Shown here piece after piece: positions 8,894 through 18,480 of a stretch of 64,000 bases of DNA. The stretch spans positions 563,001 to 627,000 of the forward strand of contig NZ_JAQFIL010000001.1 of assembly GCF_029504655.1 (NCBI RefSeq). The letters run 5' to 3'. A program made the position numbers and the translations under genes. The DNA is from Catalinimonas alkaloidigena. Lineage in GTDB: Bacteria > Bacteroidota > Bacteroidia > Cytophagales > Cyclobacteriaceae. How positions within the stretch are numbered: position 1 is the stretch's first letter; every line of letters starts with the position of its first letter. The notes beneath the pieces were generated by a model. The model was not told the origin of the DNA. It saw only the letters and a list, made by a program, of their open reading frames with translations, and did not search any database.

Positions 8894-10483
8894 ATGACCT
8901 ATCAGCAAGCAAAAGTGGCCCGCAAAGATGAATTGGCTCCCGGCGAAATGAAACAGGTAAAAGTAGGAGAAACCGAAGTCCTGCTTGCCCGTTATCAGGA
9001 TGATTTTTTTGCGACGGCCGCCCATTGTACACATTATGGCGCACCATTGAAAGATGGTTTACTCCATGGCAAGCGCATAATATGTCCCTGGCACCATGCC
9101 TGTTTTGATGTTACAAACGGTGATCACCTCGAGCCGCCTGGTTGTGATAGTCTTCCTAGCTTTGAAGTGAAGGTTGAAGGAGAGGATATTATCGTAAAAG
9201 TTCCCGACGATGCGCCGTCTCAGCGTATGCCTGATATGCAAAGCAGAGATAAAAAAGATTCACAACTGAATCTGATAGTGGGAGCAGGTACTGCCGCCCA
9301 ATACGCGGCTGAAGCCATGCGTAGTAACGGTTTTCGGGGAAGAATACTAATGCTTACTCCAGAGTTGGAAAAACCCTATGACCGGCCGAACTGCAGTAAG
9401 GAGTACTTGCAGGGTGAAGCCCCTGATGAGTGGATGCCTTTACGTCCGGCCGAATTTTATGAAGATCATGATATTGAAGTCATGCATAAAGTTGAGGTTA
9501 GTGAGCTGGATGTCTCCCAAAAGCAAGTTAGCCTTACTGATGGACAAACAATAAAATACGACAAAGTGCTACTCTGTACGGGGGGTAAAGCGATAAAGCC
9601 TGACATGCCGGGAACAAATTTACAGAATGTGTTTACGCTTCGTTCAATGGCTGATAGCAAAGCGATCATGGAAGCTGCCAAACAAGTGAAAAAAGTACTT
9701 ATTGTAGGCTCTTCTTTCATCGGAATGGAAAGTGCCTGGAGCCTGAATAAACTGGGGTGTGAAGTTACGGTGGTAGCCCCGGAAGAGTACCCTTTTGCTT
9801 CGCTTTGGGGAGACAAAGTAGGTAAAATGATACAGGAGATACATGCAAAGGAGGGGATTAACTTCTTTATGGGCCGAAAAGTAGAACAGTTGAAAGGCAA
9901 TCAACATGTCCAATCGGCCGTACTGGATAAGGGCGACGAACTAGAAACTGAGCTGGTGCTTATTGGCGTAGGGGTAAAACCGGCCACATCATATGTTAAA
10001 GCTCTTACACTGGCCGATGATGGGGGAGTAGTTGTAGACAAACATTTTAGTGCCGGCCAGGATGTCTATGCCGCTGGGGATATTGCGGAATTTACTTATC
10101 ACGGTCGGCAGGTTCGTATCGAGCACTGGCGGGTAGCTGGCCAGCAGGGTCGTATCGCGGGCGCGAATATGAGTGGTCAGAGTAAAACTTATGATAGTGT
10201 ACCCTTCTTCTGGACTGCCCAGCACAGTATAAAGCTCCGCTACGTAGGGCATGTCAAGGCCTATGATGATATTATTTTTGATGGAAAGGTAGAGGAGCAG
10301 GAGTTTCTGGCTTACTATGTGAAAGAAGGAGATGTAAAAGCTGTCTTAGGGCTCAACCGGGATGGGGATATGTTGATGGTTGAAGAATTACTGAGGCTGA
10401 AAAAAATGCCTTCGCCTTCTGAAATCAAAAGCTCTGAATTTAAACTAAAGCAATACTTTAATGCTCAAAAACAGTTGTCTTAG
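8894..10483 (+). CDS. Rieske [2Fe-2S]/FAD-dependent NAD(P)H oxidoreductase (AIFM3-like)
   Basis: The N-terminal 100 residues form a Rieske domain with both ligand boxes, CTHYGAPL and CPWHHACF. The rest is a pyridine nucleotide-disulphide reductase fold: FAD-binding GAGTAAQYAA, the family motif Y-D-R-P-N-C-S-K, NAD-binding VGSSFIGMES and FAD-contacting AAGDIAEF. The architecture matches AIFM3 and ferredoxin reductases of aromatic dioxygenase systems, where electrons pass from NAD(P)H through FAD. An in-frame TTG at 8855 would add 13 residues, but ATG 8894 starts right at the Rieske domain. Its stop overlaps the stop of the opposing meaB gene by four bases. No partner oxygenase lies nearby. Confidence 0.9.
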   Translation: MTYQQAKVARKDELAPGEMKQVKVGETEVLLARYQDDFFATAAHCTHYGAPLKDGLLHGKRIICPWHHACFDVTNGDHLEPPGCDSLPSFEVKVEGEDIIVKVPDDAPSQRMPDMQSRDKKDSQLNLIVGAGTAAQYAAEAMRSNGFRGRILMLTPELEKPYDRPNCSKEYLQGEAPDEWMPLRPAEFYEDHDIEVMHKVEVSELDVSQKQVSLTDGQTIKYDKVLLCTGGKAIKPDMPGTNLQNVFTLRSMADSKAIMEAAKQVKKVLIVGSSFIGMESAWSLNKLGCEVTVVAPEEYPFASLWGDKVGKMIQEIHAKEGINFFMGRKVEQLKGNQHVQSAVLDKGDELETELVLIGVGVKPATSYVKALTLADDGGVVVDKHFSAGQDVYAAGDIAEFTYHGRQVRIEHWRVAGQQGRIAGANMSGQSKTYDSVPFFWTAQHSIKLRYVGHVKAYDDIIFDGKVEEQEFLAYYVKEGDVKAVLGLNRDGDMLMVEELLRLKKMPSPSEIKSSEFKLKQYFNAQKQLS

Positions 10484-11472
10484 ACTGCAGAAGTAAATTT
10501 TTGCATCAGCAGGTGTGCTGTTTTGCCAGGTGTGGTTGTGCCTTTAATAACCGCTTCCTCAAAAGCTGCTAGCTCTTTCTGTATTGCGGGATGTTGGTAA
10601 AAAAGTTGTTTCAATTGGTGGCCTAGCGTCTCGTGCAGCCACTGAAGTCTTTGCTTTTGCCTCCTTTGCAGAAAATAGCCATTAGCCTGGGTCACTTTTG
10701 TATATGCCTGTATGGCTTTCCATACCTCAGGTATGCCCTTATTTTCCAGGGCTGAGCAAGTGAGTATCTTAGGTAAAACCTGGCTTTCAGGTTCAGGGAA
10801 AAGGTGCAAGGCATTCTGATATTCTTTCCTGGCTTGCTGTGCAGGAGCAGCGTACGGCCCATCCGCTTTATTGATCACGAGTAAATCAGTCATTTCCATG
10901 ATGCCTCTTTTAATGCCTTGCAGTTCATCTCCCGCACCTGCCAGCATGAGTAACATAAAACAGTCTACCATCTGGTGTACCAGTGTTTCTGACTGCCCTA
11001 CACCGACAGTCTCCACAAAGATGACATCATATCCTGCTGCCTCACAGAGCAGCATGCTTTCACGTGTTTTTTGAGCTACTCCCCCCAGGGTATTGCCCGT
11101 AGCCGAAGGACGGATATACGCATTTGCAGATTGTGCCAGCACAGGCATGCGTGTTTTGTCACCTAATATGCTTCCCCTGCTTTTCTCACTGCTTGGATCT
11201 ATGGACAACACGGCTAGCTTATGTCCTTCACTGATCAGATATGGGCCGATAGCATTGATAAAAGTACTTTTTCCTACACCGGGGACGCCCGTAATTCCTA
11301 CCCGTACTGACTTTCCGCTAAAGGGAAGTAGTGCCTCAAGAATTTCCTCAGCAAGCTGTTGGTCAGTCGGTAATGTGCTCTCAGTCAGGGTAATTGCCTG
11401 GCTGAGAACAAAGCGTTTCCCCTCCTTAACTCCTTTAATATACTCCTGAGATGAGAGCCTTTTTCTGACCAT
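10480..11472 (-). CDS. meaB: Methylmalonyl-CoA mutase-associated GTPase MeaB
   Basis: MeaB is a SIMIBI-class G3E GTPase that loads and protects the adenosylcobalamin cofactor of methylmalonyl-CoA mutase. Visible motifs are Walker A GVPGVGKST, the Mg-binding D-P-S-S-E-K-S-R-G-S-I-L-G-D-K-T-R-M segment, VETVGVGQSE and the guanine-specificity box NKAD. ATG 11472 gives M-V-R-K-R-L-S, which agrees with the family's usual start; an upstream ATG at 11514 adds 14 residues. The mutase genes are not in the window. The gene fits with the cobalamin import operon at 35.8-42.4 kb. Confidence 0.95.
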   Translation of the reverse strand: MVRKRLSSQEYIKGVKEGKRFVLSQAITLTESTLPTDQQLAEEILEALLPFSGKSVRVGITGVPGVGKSTFINAIGPYLISEGHKLAVLSIDPSSEKSRGSILGDKTRMPVLAQSANAYIRPSATGNTLGGVAQKTRESMLLCEAAGYDVIFVETVGVGQSETLVHQMVDCFMLLMLAGAGDELQGIKRGIMEMTDLLVINKADGPYAAPAQQARKEYQNALHLFPEPESQVLPKILTCSALENKGIPEVWKAIQAYTKVTQANGYFLQRRQKQRLQWLHETLGHQLKQLFYQHPAIQKELAAFEEAVIKGTTTPGKTAHLLMQKFTSAV

Positions 11473-11514
11473 GGTGCAAGCATTATTACGTAATAAAAAG
11501 TCAATATTTATCAA

Positions 11515-11939
11515 TAAAACTAAAATTTATCACCGAATAAGCTACATTCTGATAAATTGTTTACAATAGGAGTCCAATTTTTAAACTTAGTAGAAGTAAG
11601 AGAGTTTTTATTAGGAGGGCTAAAAGTAATGATTGGATATTAAAGACCAACTATTGTTTTTGTGCTAAAAAGTAGGGTGATTTTTTGTGTTATTTAAAGA
11701 TTTTTCAAGCAAATAGCTGCTTTCAGTAGGGTATATTTTAAATTATAATTATAAATATTTATTTTTGTGTATATTTGATAAATACCATCAGGTGAGTGAT
11801 GTTAAAATTTTCTTGATCTGAAGTCACGATTGTAATTTTTTACCACTTAACCAGTTGTATGCTTTTTTGTAATGAACGAATTTAGCATAGTATTTTAGCA
11901 GAATATCATACATAGCTTATACTTACGGAAGGAAAAATT
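11515..11939. other. AT-rich intergenic region with a candidate promoter
   Basis: The 425 bp are strongly AT-rich and hold no gene. TATATTTG at 11770-11777 fits the Bacteroidota -7 consensus on the plus strand, but no clear -33 element sits at the right distance, and it would give a leader of about 155 nt to the gene at 11940. Nothing else is recognisable. Confidence 0.4.
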
Positions 11940-12848
11940 ATGAAGATCAAAAAATTATTTCTGAACGTCTCTTTAATACTGGGCCTGATTTTATCAGCGA
12001 ACACGCTTCTTTGTGCCCAGGATTATGTCTTTCAGGTTTTGGCAATAGATGGTGAAGCGCTATATATGAAGGGCGATCATTGGCAAGCTGTGGAATTAGG
12101 GCAATCTTTGATGGCCAATGATATAGTCAGAGTAGAACGTAACACTTACTTAGGACTAGCTCATCAGAATGGAGCTACCCTTTCTTTAAGAAAAGAAGGT
12201 ACCTATGAAATAGATCATCTAAGCAGCAAAGTAGGCAACCAAAAGCGAAATGTAGCCAGCAAGTATGCTAATTTATACGTTAAAAGTCTTAAGAATGCCA
12301 GCAATAAAACTGTCACTGCCTCTGCCGAGAGGGGCATAGATCAAAACCGTGTTAAAATTTTCCTTCCTAACTCGGTAGACGTTTTTAACGATGAAGTGAT
12401 TCTCCGATGGAAAAACATGTCAACTATTGATGAAAAGTATGAGGTAAAGCTAAAGAACATGTTCAATGAGGTAATTGCAGTTGAAGAGGTGCAGGATACT
12501 AAAACTGTGCTTAACTTTAAAGACGAAAAAATTGCTAAGGAACGAATGATCATAGTCTCTGTGAACAGTACTGAGTTCAAAGATCAGCAGTCTAATGATT
12601 ATGGTATGAAACATCTTACCCCTGAAGAAGCTGCACCTATCGCTCAGGAGCTAAAAGAACTCAAACTTGAAATTACTGATGAGCAATCAGCTCTTGATAA
12701 ACTGATTTTAGCATCATTTTACGAGCAAAATAATTTATTGGCTGATGCCTTGACTAATTATGAGTATGCTATTTCTCTAGCGCCCGAAGTAGAAGCTTTT
12801 CGTGTAGCTTATAATCAGTTTATATTCAGGAATGGTTTGGCCAATTAG
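11940..12848 (+). CDS. Secreted protein with FecR-like and TPR-like segments, unknown function
   Basis: The 302-residue protein begins with a Sec signal peptide (hydrophobic 8-25, probable cleavage after L-L-C-A-Q). The following 90 residues read like a FecR/SH3-type beta domain (YVFQVLAIDGEALYMKGD, later L-R-K-E-G-T-Y-E-I). A middle beta-rich region (about 125-210) resembles an immunoglobulin-like fold. The C-terminal 60 residues resemble a single TPR pair (LADALTNYEYAISLAPE). ATG 11940 follows an A/G-rich leader. The gene is monocistronic and ends at a good terminator. It is likely periplasmic; no function is assigned. Confidence 0.75.
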   Translation: MKIKKLFLNVSLILGLILSANTLLCAQDYVFQVLAIDGEALYMKGDHWQAVELGQSLMANDIVRVERNTYLGLAHQNGATLSLRKEGTYEIDHLSSKVGNQKRNVASKYANLYVKSLKNASNKTVTASAERGIDQNRVKIFLPNSVDVFNDEVILRWKNMSTIDEKYEVKLKNMFNEVIAVEEVQDTKTVLNFKDEKIAKERMIIVSVNSTEFKDQQSNDYGMKHLTPEEAAPIAQELKELKLEITDEQSALDKLILASFYEQNNLLADALTNYEYAISLAPEVEAFRVAYNQFIFRNGLAN

Positions 12849-12882
12849 CTGACCATCAACCCATCAAACCGTAGACGCCATT

Positions 12883-12909
12883 AACCGCTTATCTTAAGCG
12901 GTTTTTTTT
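12883..12909 (+). terminator. Rho-independent terminator
   Basis: AACCGCTTA (12883-12891) and TAAGCGGTT (12895-12903) form a 9-bp stem with a 3-nt loop, followed by a T run to 12909. Confidence 0.9.
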
Positions 12910-13098
12910 ATTTCCTTTTATTTTGGTTGCCCTCCTCTGTATCATCGCTGTATTTATAAAATTGATCCGGCAGAAATAGCTTCAATAAGGCTAAACTATT
13001 TGAATGAATTGTGCCTATTAAGGAGGCAGTTGAAGTTTTTCTCTGTCAGTTGTTATAAATTGCTAAGACTTTTTAAGGACAGATTCGCAGGATAATTT

Positions 13099-13692
13099 AT
13101 GATTGAAAAACTAGAAGAGTTAGACAGACAGTTATTTATATATCTCAACAGCCTGAATACCGAATGGCTGGATATTTTAATGTATTGGATAACCTATAAA
13201 TTTACCTGGTATCCCATATATGTGTTACTTGTTGTTCTGGTAGTTATCAGGTTCAAATGGAAAGGGGCTCTCCTTATGCTAATTGTGGTAGTTGCTGTAG
13301 GATTGGCTGATCAACTTACCTCGGGTTTCATGAAACCTTATTTCGGAAGGCTTAGACCTTGTCACGAACCAGAGATTAGTTCTCTTATCAATGTAGTCTC
13401 CGGTTGTGGAGGCAGGTTTGGTTTCGCTTCTTCCCATGCCTCAACGACTTTTGCCTTGGCTACCTCTTTATGGCTTTTACTAAAAGACTGGTCTCGCTGG
13501 TTTATGTGGGGCTTCCTGTGGGCAGCTATTGTAGCTTACAGTCGGGTATATGTAGGAGTACATTATCCAGGGGATATTTTAATAGGTGCAATGGGTGGAA
13601 TAATGGTGGGTTGGATAACGGTTCAGCTCTATTTATGGCTGACAAAACGATTCTACGGAACTCCAATTTCTTCAAAGACCCTACTTGAGTAA
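13099..13692 (+). CDS. PAP2-family membrane phosphatase
   Basis: This 197-residue integral membrane protein carries the three phosphatidic acid phosphatase motifs: K-P-Y-F-G-R-L-R-P, A-S-S-H-A-S-T and S-R-V-Y-V-G-V-H-Y-P-G-D. The two motif histidines are the catalytic pair. Five or six membrane segments are visible. Members dephosphorylate lipid phosphates such as undecaprenyl diphosphate or phosphatidylglycerol phosphate at the outer face of the inner membrane. Which substrate is used here cannot be told. The gene converges on ribE 14 bp downstream. Confidence 0.92.
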   Translation: MIEKLEELDRQLFIYLNSLNTEWLDILMYWITYKFTWYPIYVLLVVLVVIRFKWKGALLMLIVVVAVGLADQLTSGFMKPYFGRLRPCHEPEISSLINVVSGCGGRFGFASSHASTTFALATSLWLLLKDWSRWFMWGFLWAAIVAYSRVYVGVHYPGDILIGAMGGIMVGWITVQLYLWLTKRFYGTPISSKTLLE

Positions 13693-13706
13693 GAGAACAC
13701 GCTTCG

Positions 13707-14303
13707 TTAAGATTTCTTACGAGCTATGATCTTGCTGATATATTTACCTATAATATCAAACTCCAGGTTTACAGCGTCTCCTGTTTTGAGTTGATGAAAA
13801 TTAGTATGTTCATAAGTATAAGGAATAATGGCTACCCTAAAACTTTCAAAAGTAGAATCAAAGCAGGTTAGACTTACTCCGTTAATCGTAATTGAACCCT
13901 TCTCCACAGTAAGGTACTCTTGATTTTCCGTTTGGTATGAAAAATCAAAAAGCCAACTGCCTGCTTCCTCCTGTATACCAGTACATTTGGCGGTTAAATC
14001 TACATGCCCTTGTACAATGTGCCCGTCAAACCGGCCATGGGAGGGCATACAGCGCTCAAGGTTCACCTTACTCCCTTTTTTTAACGCGCTCAGATTACTT
14101 CTTTTCAAAGTTTCGTCAATGGCAGTAACCTTATAAGTCTCATCTGATAAAGAGGTGACAGTGAGGCACACTCCATTATGACATACGCTCTGGTCTATTT
14201 TGAGCTCAGGAGTCAGGTGGCTGCTAATTTCAAAATGTTGATTACTTCCTTCTTCTACAATATCAACAACTTCTCCTATGGCTTCAATTATTCCGGTAAA
14301 CAT
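13707..14303 (-). CDS. ribE: Riboflavin synthase, alpha chain
   Basis: The 198-residue protein starts with the diagnostic MFTGIIE and consists of two tandem lumazine-binding barrels (about residues 1-95 and 96-190), each with a G-H-x-V-x-G-H-V-D or N-G-V-x-L-T motif. It dismutates two molecules of 6,7-dimethyl-8-ribityllumazine to riboflavin. Full length; no other rib gene is adjacent. Confidence 0.96.
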   Translation of the reverse strand: MFTGIIEAIGEVVDIVEEGSNQHFEISSHLTPELKIDQSVCHNGVCLTVTSLSDETYKVTAIDETLKRSNLSALKKGSKVNLERCMPSHGRFDGHIVQGHVDLTAKCTGIQEEAGSWLFDFSYQTENQEYLTVEKGSITINGVSLTCFDSTFESFRVAIIPYTYEHTNFHQLKTGDAVNLEFDIIGKYISKIIARKKS

Positions 14304-14380
14304 AATTCATGAGGTTTAGAATTGTAAACCTAAATAATAAGCCCGGAAGTTCGGAAACAATTGCAGAAAATTGCTCTTTT

Positions 14381-17300
14381 CTACCTGCTGGCTGCCTGAA
14401 GAATGGCAGAAGGATGTGTTTTTAGAAATTCCAGCAGATCAGCCATCTGTTGCTTATCAATCTGATTCTCTAGTCCGGCAGGCATTGCGGAAACTCCAAT
14501 ATCTTTGATCTCCTCAATATCACTGCGCTGTATTGTGCTTTCATTGGCACTTAAATCTGTCAGGTTTAGGGCGCTCACTGACTCCGCACTGATGATTCCC
14601 GAGAGTTGCTTGTTACTGTTGAGCTTAATTTGCCAGAATTCAAAACCGTCGGCAATAGACTTGTTGGGCATCAATATATCTTGCATAATGGCTTCTTTAC
14701 TTCTGTTTCTTACTGCAGATAAGTCCGGGCCTATGCTCGTCCCAAGCTGCCCACCAAACTGATGGCAGCGGGCACAGCTTTCGGTAAAAACGTTCAGCCC
14801 CCTTTTTGCATTCCCTTCCAAAGTAAGAGCACTTTGGTAATTTTTGAGTACCTGGGCTTCATTAGGTTTGCTATCTGCCAATAAGCTACGGGCTTTCACT
14901 CGCACGGCTTCAGTGTCATGGTTCATCAGTTCTACACTTCTTCTCCAACCGATAGTGGCCGGACTTACCTGTTCTTTTTCCACAGCTTCCAGGAGCAGAA
15001 GCATACGCTCATCGCTATTGGCAAATACGTTGATGGCTTCGTCTCTAAGCTCCGGGGTAAGGCTAGGCCATTTTTCCAGCACGAATTCGCATGGAGCCAT
15101 ATCGTAGGTATTGTGTAAGCTCTGTATCGCTGCTTTTTGCACAAGCACAGGCTCCTGAGGCCGTAGTAGTTGCAGCAATTGCTTCCAGTAGCGTTCAGGA
15201 GCAGTACTAGCCAGCAGTTGTATAGCGTCCATGCGCCAGTACGGGTCTGCGTTCTGGTCTGAAACGGCTTCAATTGCCAGTTGTAGTGCTGAACTGAGCA
15301 GTTTTTTATCTTTAGGACTATCCAAAGCTGCTATCAAACGAAGACCTGCTGACCTAAGTTTTGGATCCGTCTCAGGCTTGACCAGTGAAAGTAATTCACG
15401 ATACATCCGGGGAGAAACATCAGCTGGAGAAATGCTATTGGCTAACCCTCTTAAAGAAGCTGCCTGCCACCACTGAGGCTCCTGAACCTTTGCTGTAGCC
15501 TGATTAATCAGCTTCTGTATGGCTTGTTGGTTACCAGAGTGCCCAATCATCGTAGCCAGCTTGCTAAATAAGGGAGCAGCTCTTTGCTCCTGTTCATGAG
15601 TTAATTCAGCTAGGGCCATGTCTAGCCATTCTGCTTCCTGATCGTGGGCGGAACTCAGCGCAGCATATTGTACCCACTCATCATGGATATCCTGCTTTAG
15701 CATTTGCCATATCAGCTGTTGTGCTTTATGTTCTCGCATAGAGCCCAGGCTACATATTAGCTGAAAACGGACTTTAGCATTTTCATCATCCACCAGTTGG
15801 TAAAGCGCTTCTTTGATAGCAGGTGATTGATTCATATAGCTTTCTGAAATTTTGATGGCATTTTCTCTTAGGCCGGCTTCCTGATCCTGCAATGCGGATA
15901 AGAGATATTTTTCATCCAAGGTATTAAGCCCTTCTAATGTCCATAGCGCATGCAATCTACCCACCGCAGACTCATGTTCTGTTAGCATTTGTTGGAGTAA
16001 GTTTACCTGCTCACTAGCCTGCCGATCAATGAGAAGGCGCTGCGCGTGTCTGCGCCACCATAAGTTGGGGTGTGCCAGCTTTTCTACCAATGATGCATTA
16101 GTCTCATTACCTAAATTGATATTATCTAAAAATGACATTTTTGCTGCGCCCTCAGGCACAATTCTGTAAATTCTGCCCTGATGGGTGCCGTCATAAAGCT
16201 CTCCAGATTCATTTACTTCTTCAGCCATCCACTCCGGGTGCTCAATAATTTTACGGTAATAGTCTAGCAGATAGAGGGCGCCATCTGGTCCCTGGTAAAA
16301 GTTGACCGGACGAAACCAGCTATCGGTAGAAGCCAGAAACTCAGCGTTTTCTAGTAAGCGGTCGGCTTTAAAGGTGGCTCCATCGTCGCTGATCACATCG
16401 GCATGTACCAGGTTATGCACCGGTTCAGCTACAAAGGCCACTTGTTTAAACTCTTCGGGAAACAGATCAGCCTGGTACCAGTTGACACCACAGGCAGAGG
16501 TTATGGTACCCACATCGGTAAGAAGCTGATGTTCCGGGTTTTTGGTAATTGGAAAAATTTCTACGCCATAACCGTAGGAGGGGAGATACTGGCTAACCTC
16601 CGGAATGGCCAGGTTAGGGTTACGCTGCACATAGGGCGCGGCTAACACCTCATGAAAAAGATGTGTAGCATTGCTGGTCATCAGCATATGGCCCCAGCTA
16701 TCAAAGCTAAGTCCAAACTGGGTTTCTCCCGACAGAGCTTCTAATTCATAAGTGTCGGGCTTGAATCTTACATTTCTACCATTAGCATTGGTAGGGAGCT
16801 TGATTTCCGGTTTTGCATTAAACCTGACTTCTTCCCCTTCACCTCCGAACTTTTCGTGAAAAAATTTAGTAGAAACTGTACTTTCATGAGCCAGGTAAAT
16901 CCAGTTATCCAAGCCATAGAGCGGTGTGTTTAGGTTGTGCTGAGGGTTAGAGCGGGCAAAGCCGGTAAGTATCTTTTCTTTGATATCTGCCTGCCCATCA
17001 TTGTCACTATCCTCCAGGTACCAGACGTCTGGAGCATCAGTGACAATCACTCCATTCTTCCAGCGCATAATGCCGGTGGGGAGTATGAGACTATCGGCAA
17101 AGACAGTGCTCTTATCGGGTAAGCCATCATCATTGGTATCTTCAAGTAGCTTCACTTTTCCGCTACCTGCAACGTCCAGGGGGTAGCCATGCATTTCCAC
17201 TACATACATGCGTCCGTATTCATCTATTTCCATGGCTAGCGGGTCGGCTACCAAGGGTTCTGAAGCTACTAACTCTATCCTAAAACCATCCATAATTTCA

Positions 17301-17401
17301 AAAGTGTGGATGGGGTTTTGATAGTTCGCAGATAAGTCAGACGGTTCTTGTTGGCAGGCAGTGAAAGCTACCAGCAAAAAGAAAGGCAATACATGTTTCA
17401 T
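14381..17401 (-). CDS. Lipoprotein with sorbosone-dehydrogenase-like propeller, HEAT repeats and cytochrome c
   Basis: The 1006-residue protein has a lipoprotein signal (AFTAC lipobox near residue 16). Residues 30-420 form a beta-propeller of the PVC-type/glucose-sorbosone dehydrogenase class (VEMHGYPLDVAG, LLDYYRKIIEHPEW). Residues 430-840 are alpha-helical HEAT-like repeats. The C-terminal 130 residues are a haem-binding domain with CARCH and the P-D-L-S-A-V-R-N-R segment. Such proteins are thought to oxidise sugars or related alcohols in the periplasm and pass electrons to an attached cytochrome c. The substrate is unknown. The gene is transcribed away from the efflux operon and stands alone. 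Confidence 0.88.
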   Translation of the reverse strand: MKHVLPFFLLVAFTACQQEPSDLSANYQNPIHTFEIMDGFRIELVASEPLVADPLAMEIDEYGRMYVVEMHGYPLDVAGSGKVKLLEDTNDDGLPDKSTVFADSLILPTGIMRWKNGVIVTDAPDVWYLEDSDNDGQADIKEKILTGFARSNPQHNLNTPLYGLDNWIYLAHESTVSTKFFHEKFGGEGEEVRFNAKPEIKLPTNANGRNVRFKPDTYELEALSGETQFGLSFDSWGHMLMTSNATHLFHEVLAAPYVQRNPNLAIPEVSQYLPSYGYGVEIFPITKNPEHQLLTDVGTITSACGVNWYQADLFPEEFKQVAFVAEPVHNLVHADVISDDGATFKADRLLENAEFLASTDSWFRPVNFYQGPDGALYLLDYYRKIIEHPEWMAEEVNESGELYDGTHQGRIYRIVPEGAAKMSFLDNINLGNETNASLVEKLAHPNLWWRRHAQRLLIDRQASEQVNLLQQMLTEHESAVGRLHALWTLEGLNTLDEKYLLSALQDQEAGLRENAIKISESYMNQSPAIKEALYQLVDDENAKVRFQLICSLGSMREHKAQQLIWQMLKQDIHDEWVQYAALSSAHDQEAEWLDMALAELTHEQEQRAAPLFSKLATMIGHSGNQQAIQKLINQATAKVQEPQWWQAASLRGLANSISPADVSPRMYRELLSLVKPETDPKLRSAGLRLIAALDSPKDKKLLSSALQLAIEAVSDQNADPYWRMDAIQLLASTAPERYWKQLLQLLRPQEPVLVQKAAIQSLHNTYDMAPCEFVLEKWPSLTPELRDEAINVFANSDERMLLLLEAVEKEQVSPATIGWRRSVELMNHDTEAVRVKARSLLADSKPNEAQVLKNYQSALTLEGNAKRGLNVFTESCARCHQFGGQLGTSIGPDLSAVRNRSKEAIMQDILMPNKSIADGFEFWQIKLNSNKQLSGIISAESVSALNLTDLSANESTIQRSDIEEIKDIGVSAMPAGLENQIDKQQMADLLEFLKTHPSAILQAASR

Positions 17402-17550
17402 AAGCTATAGTGTGCAGTGTAGTAGTGATGATGAATAAGTTATGGATTTAACTTCTATGAATCAATAGTTGCGAGCGTAAGACCAGAATCTAATCGCTGA
17501 TGAACTTACGTTCTCTATAAGTCAGAGCCCTTTAATAGAAAATAATAAAA

Positions 17551-17566
17551 TTAAACACACGTTTAA
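17551..17566. promoter_or_regulatory. TetR-type operator upstream of tetR
   Basis: TTAAACacacGTTTAA is a perfect 6-bp palindrome with a 4-base spacer. The same motif recurs between tetR and tolC, so it is probably the binding site of the regulator encoded at 17711. Confidence 0.65.
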
Positions 17567-17605
17567 AAAACTTATTTAAAGTTATGTCCGTTAATAAGAA
17601 AAGTC

Positions 17606-17613
17606 TACTTTTG
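17606..17613 (+). promoter_or_regulatory. Candidate -7 element for tetR
   Basis: TACTTTTG matches the Bacteroidota -7 consensus. No clean -33 element is seen at the expected distance. It lies 98 bp before the tetR start and 40 bp from the operator at 17551-17566. Confidence 0.4.
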
Positions 17614-17710
17614 TGAAAGCGAAAAACTAGATTATAGGTAAATAAAGTTTAGCTTGCTTAAGGCATAGGTAATCTTTTTTTGATGATTTTAAGATACACA
17701 GCATAGAGTT

Positions 17711-18340
17711 ATGACGGAACATATTCAAACTGAAAAAGATAATACCGAACAAAAGATACGTCAGGTGGCTAAGCGCTTGTTTACCGAACGCGGCTATGCG
17801 GGTACTAAAATTCGGGATGTGGCTGAAGAGGCAGGCGTAAATATTGCACTTTTGAATTACTACTTTAGAAGCAAAGAGCGTCTTTACGAAACTATTCTTA
17901 GTGAAAATTTTGAAGAGTATGCTTGTGCTATCAGCGAAACACTAAATGCGCAAGATATTCCTTTGCATGACAGAATAAAGGCTTATATATCTCAACTGAT
18001 AGATCATCTGGAAAAAAATCCCGACTTGCCTTTCTTTATTATGAGTGAATGCCGGAACAATTCTGAGTTTTGTGTGCACATCATGAACAAAAAAATGAAA
18101 AAGTTTAATGAGTCTGTGTTAGCACAACAGCTGAAAAAAGAAGCTGAGAAAGGGAATATCCGTTCTATAGACCCTCTGCACTTTGAGCATATAGTCGTTT
18201 CTCAGATTGTGATGCCTTACCTGGGAACACCTATTTTCAAGCATGTCCATAAGATGGATGAAGATGCCTTCAAAAAGTTTATGGAAGAGCAAAAAGAGAT
18301 TGTGCCTGATATGATTATGGCTTATCTAAAAAACACCTAA
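17711..18340 (+). CDS. TetR/AcrR family repressor of the RND efflux operon
   Basis: The 209-residue protein has a typical N-terminal TetR helix-turn-helix (residues 12-58; TKIRDVAEEAGVNIALLNYY is the recognition region) and an all-helical ligand domain. It is the first gene of a cluster with tolC, an adaptor and an RND pump, all in the same direction. Palindromes TTAAAC-N4-GTTTAA occur on both sides of the gene, which points to autoregulation and control of the pump genes (inference). The ligand is probably a pump substrate. Confidence 0.92.
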   Translation: MTEHIQTEKDNTEQKIRQVAKRLFTERGYAGTKIRDVAEEAGVNIALLNYYFRSKERLYETILSENFEEYACAISETLNAQDIPLHDRIKAYISQLIDHLEKNPDLPFFIMSECRNNSEFCVHIMNKKMKKFNESVLAQQLKKEAEKGNIRSIDPLHFEHIVVSQIVMPYLGTPIFKHVHKMDEDAFKKFMEEQKEIVPDMIMAYLKNT

Positions 18341-18370
18341 GATAAGCTGCAAAATTTTTTTATTCCTCAA

Positions 18371-18480
18371 TTAAACAACCGTTTAAAAATAATATTTAAA
18401 AAATTTGATCAACATTAAACCCATGTGTAATGCTTGCGTTTAAACAAATGTTTAAAAAAGAAATTTAACCTCATGTTTAA
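18371..18480 (+). promoter_or_regulatory. Cluster of palindromic operators before tolC
   Basis: Four copies of TTAAAC-N4-GTTTAA lie here. Two are perfect (18371-18386 and 18440-18455, the latter extended to TTTAAAC/GTTTAAA). Two have one mismatch (18415-18430, TTAAACccatGTGTAA; 18465-18480, TTAACCtcatGTTTAA). The last three start exactly 25 bp apart, and the last one covers the tolC ATG (18473). Confidence 0.65.

Noticed and set aside
10480..10483. Overlapping stop codons of the Rieske reductase and meaB as a regulatory device
   Set aside because: The same 4-base overlap of convergent stops occurs at 44152-44155 and is common in compact genomes.
18434..18472. Upstream TTG start for tolC
   Set aside because: It lies between and within operator sites and would place 13 polar residues before a clear signal peptide beginning at ATG 18473.
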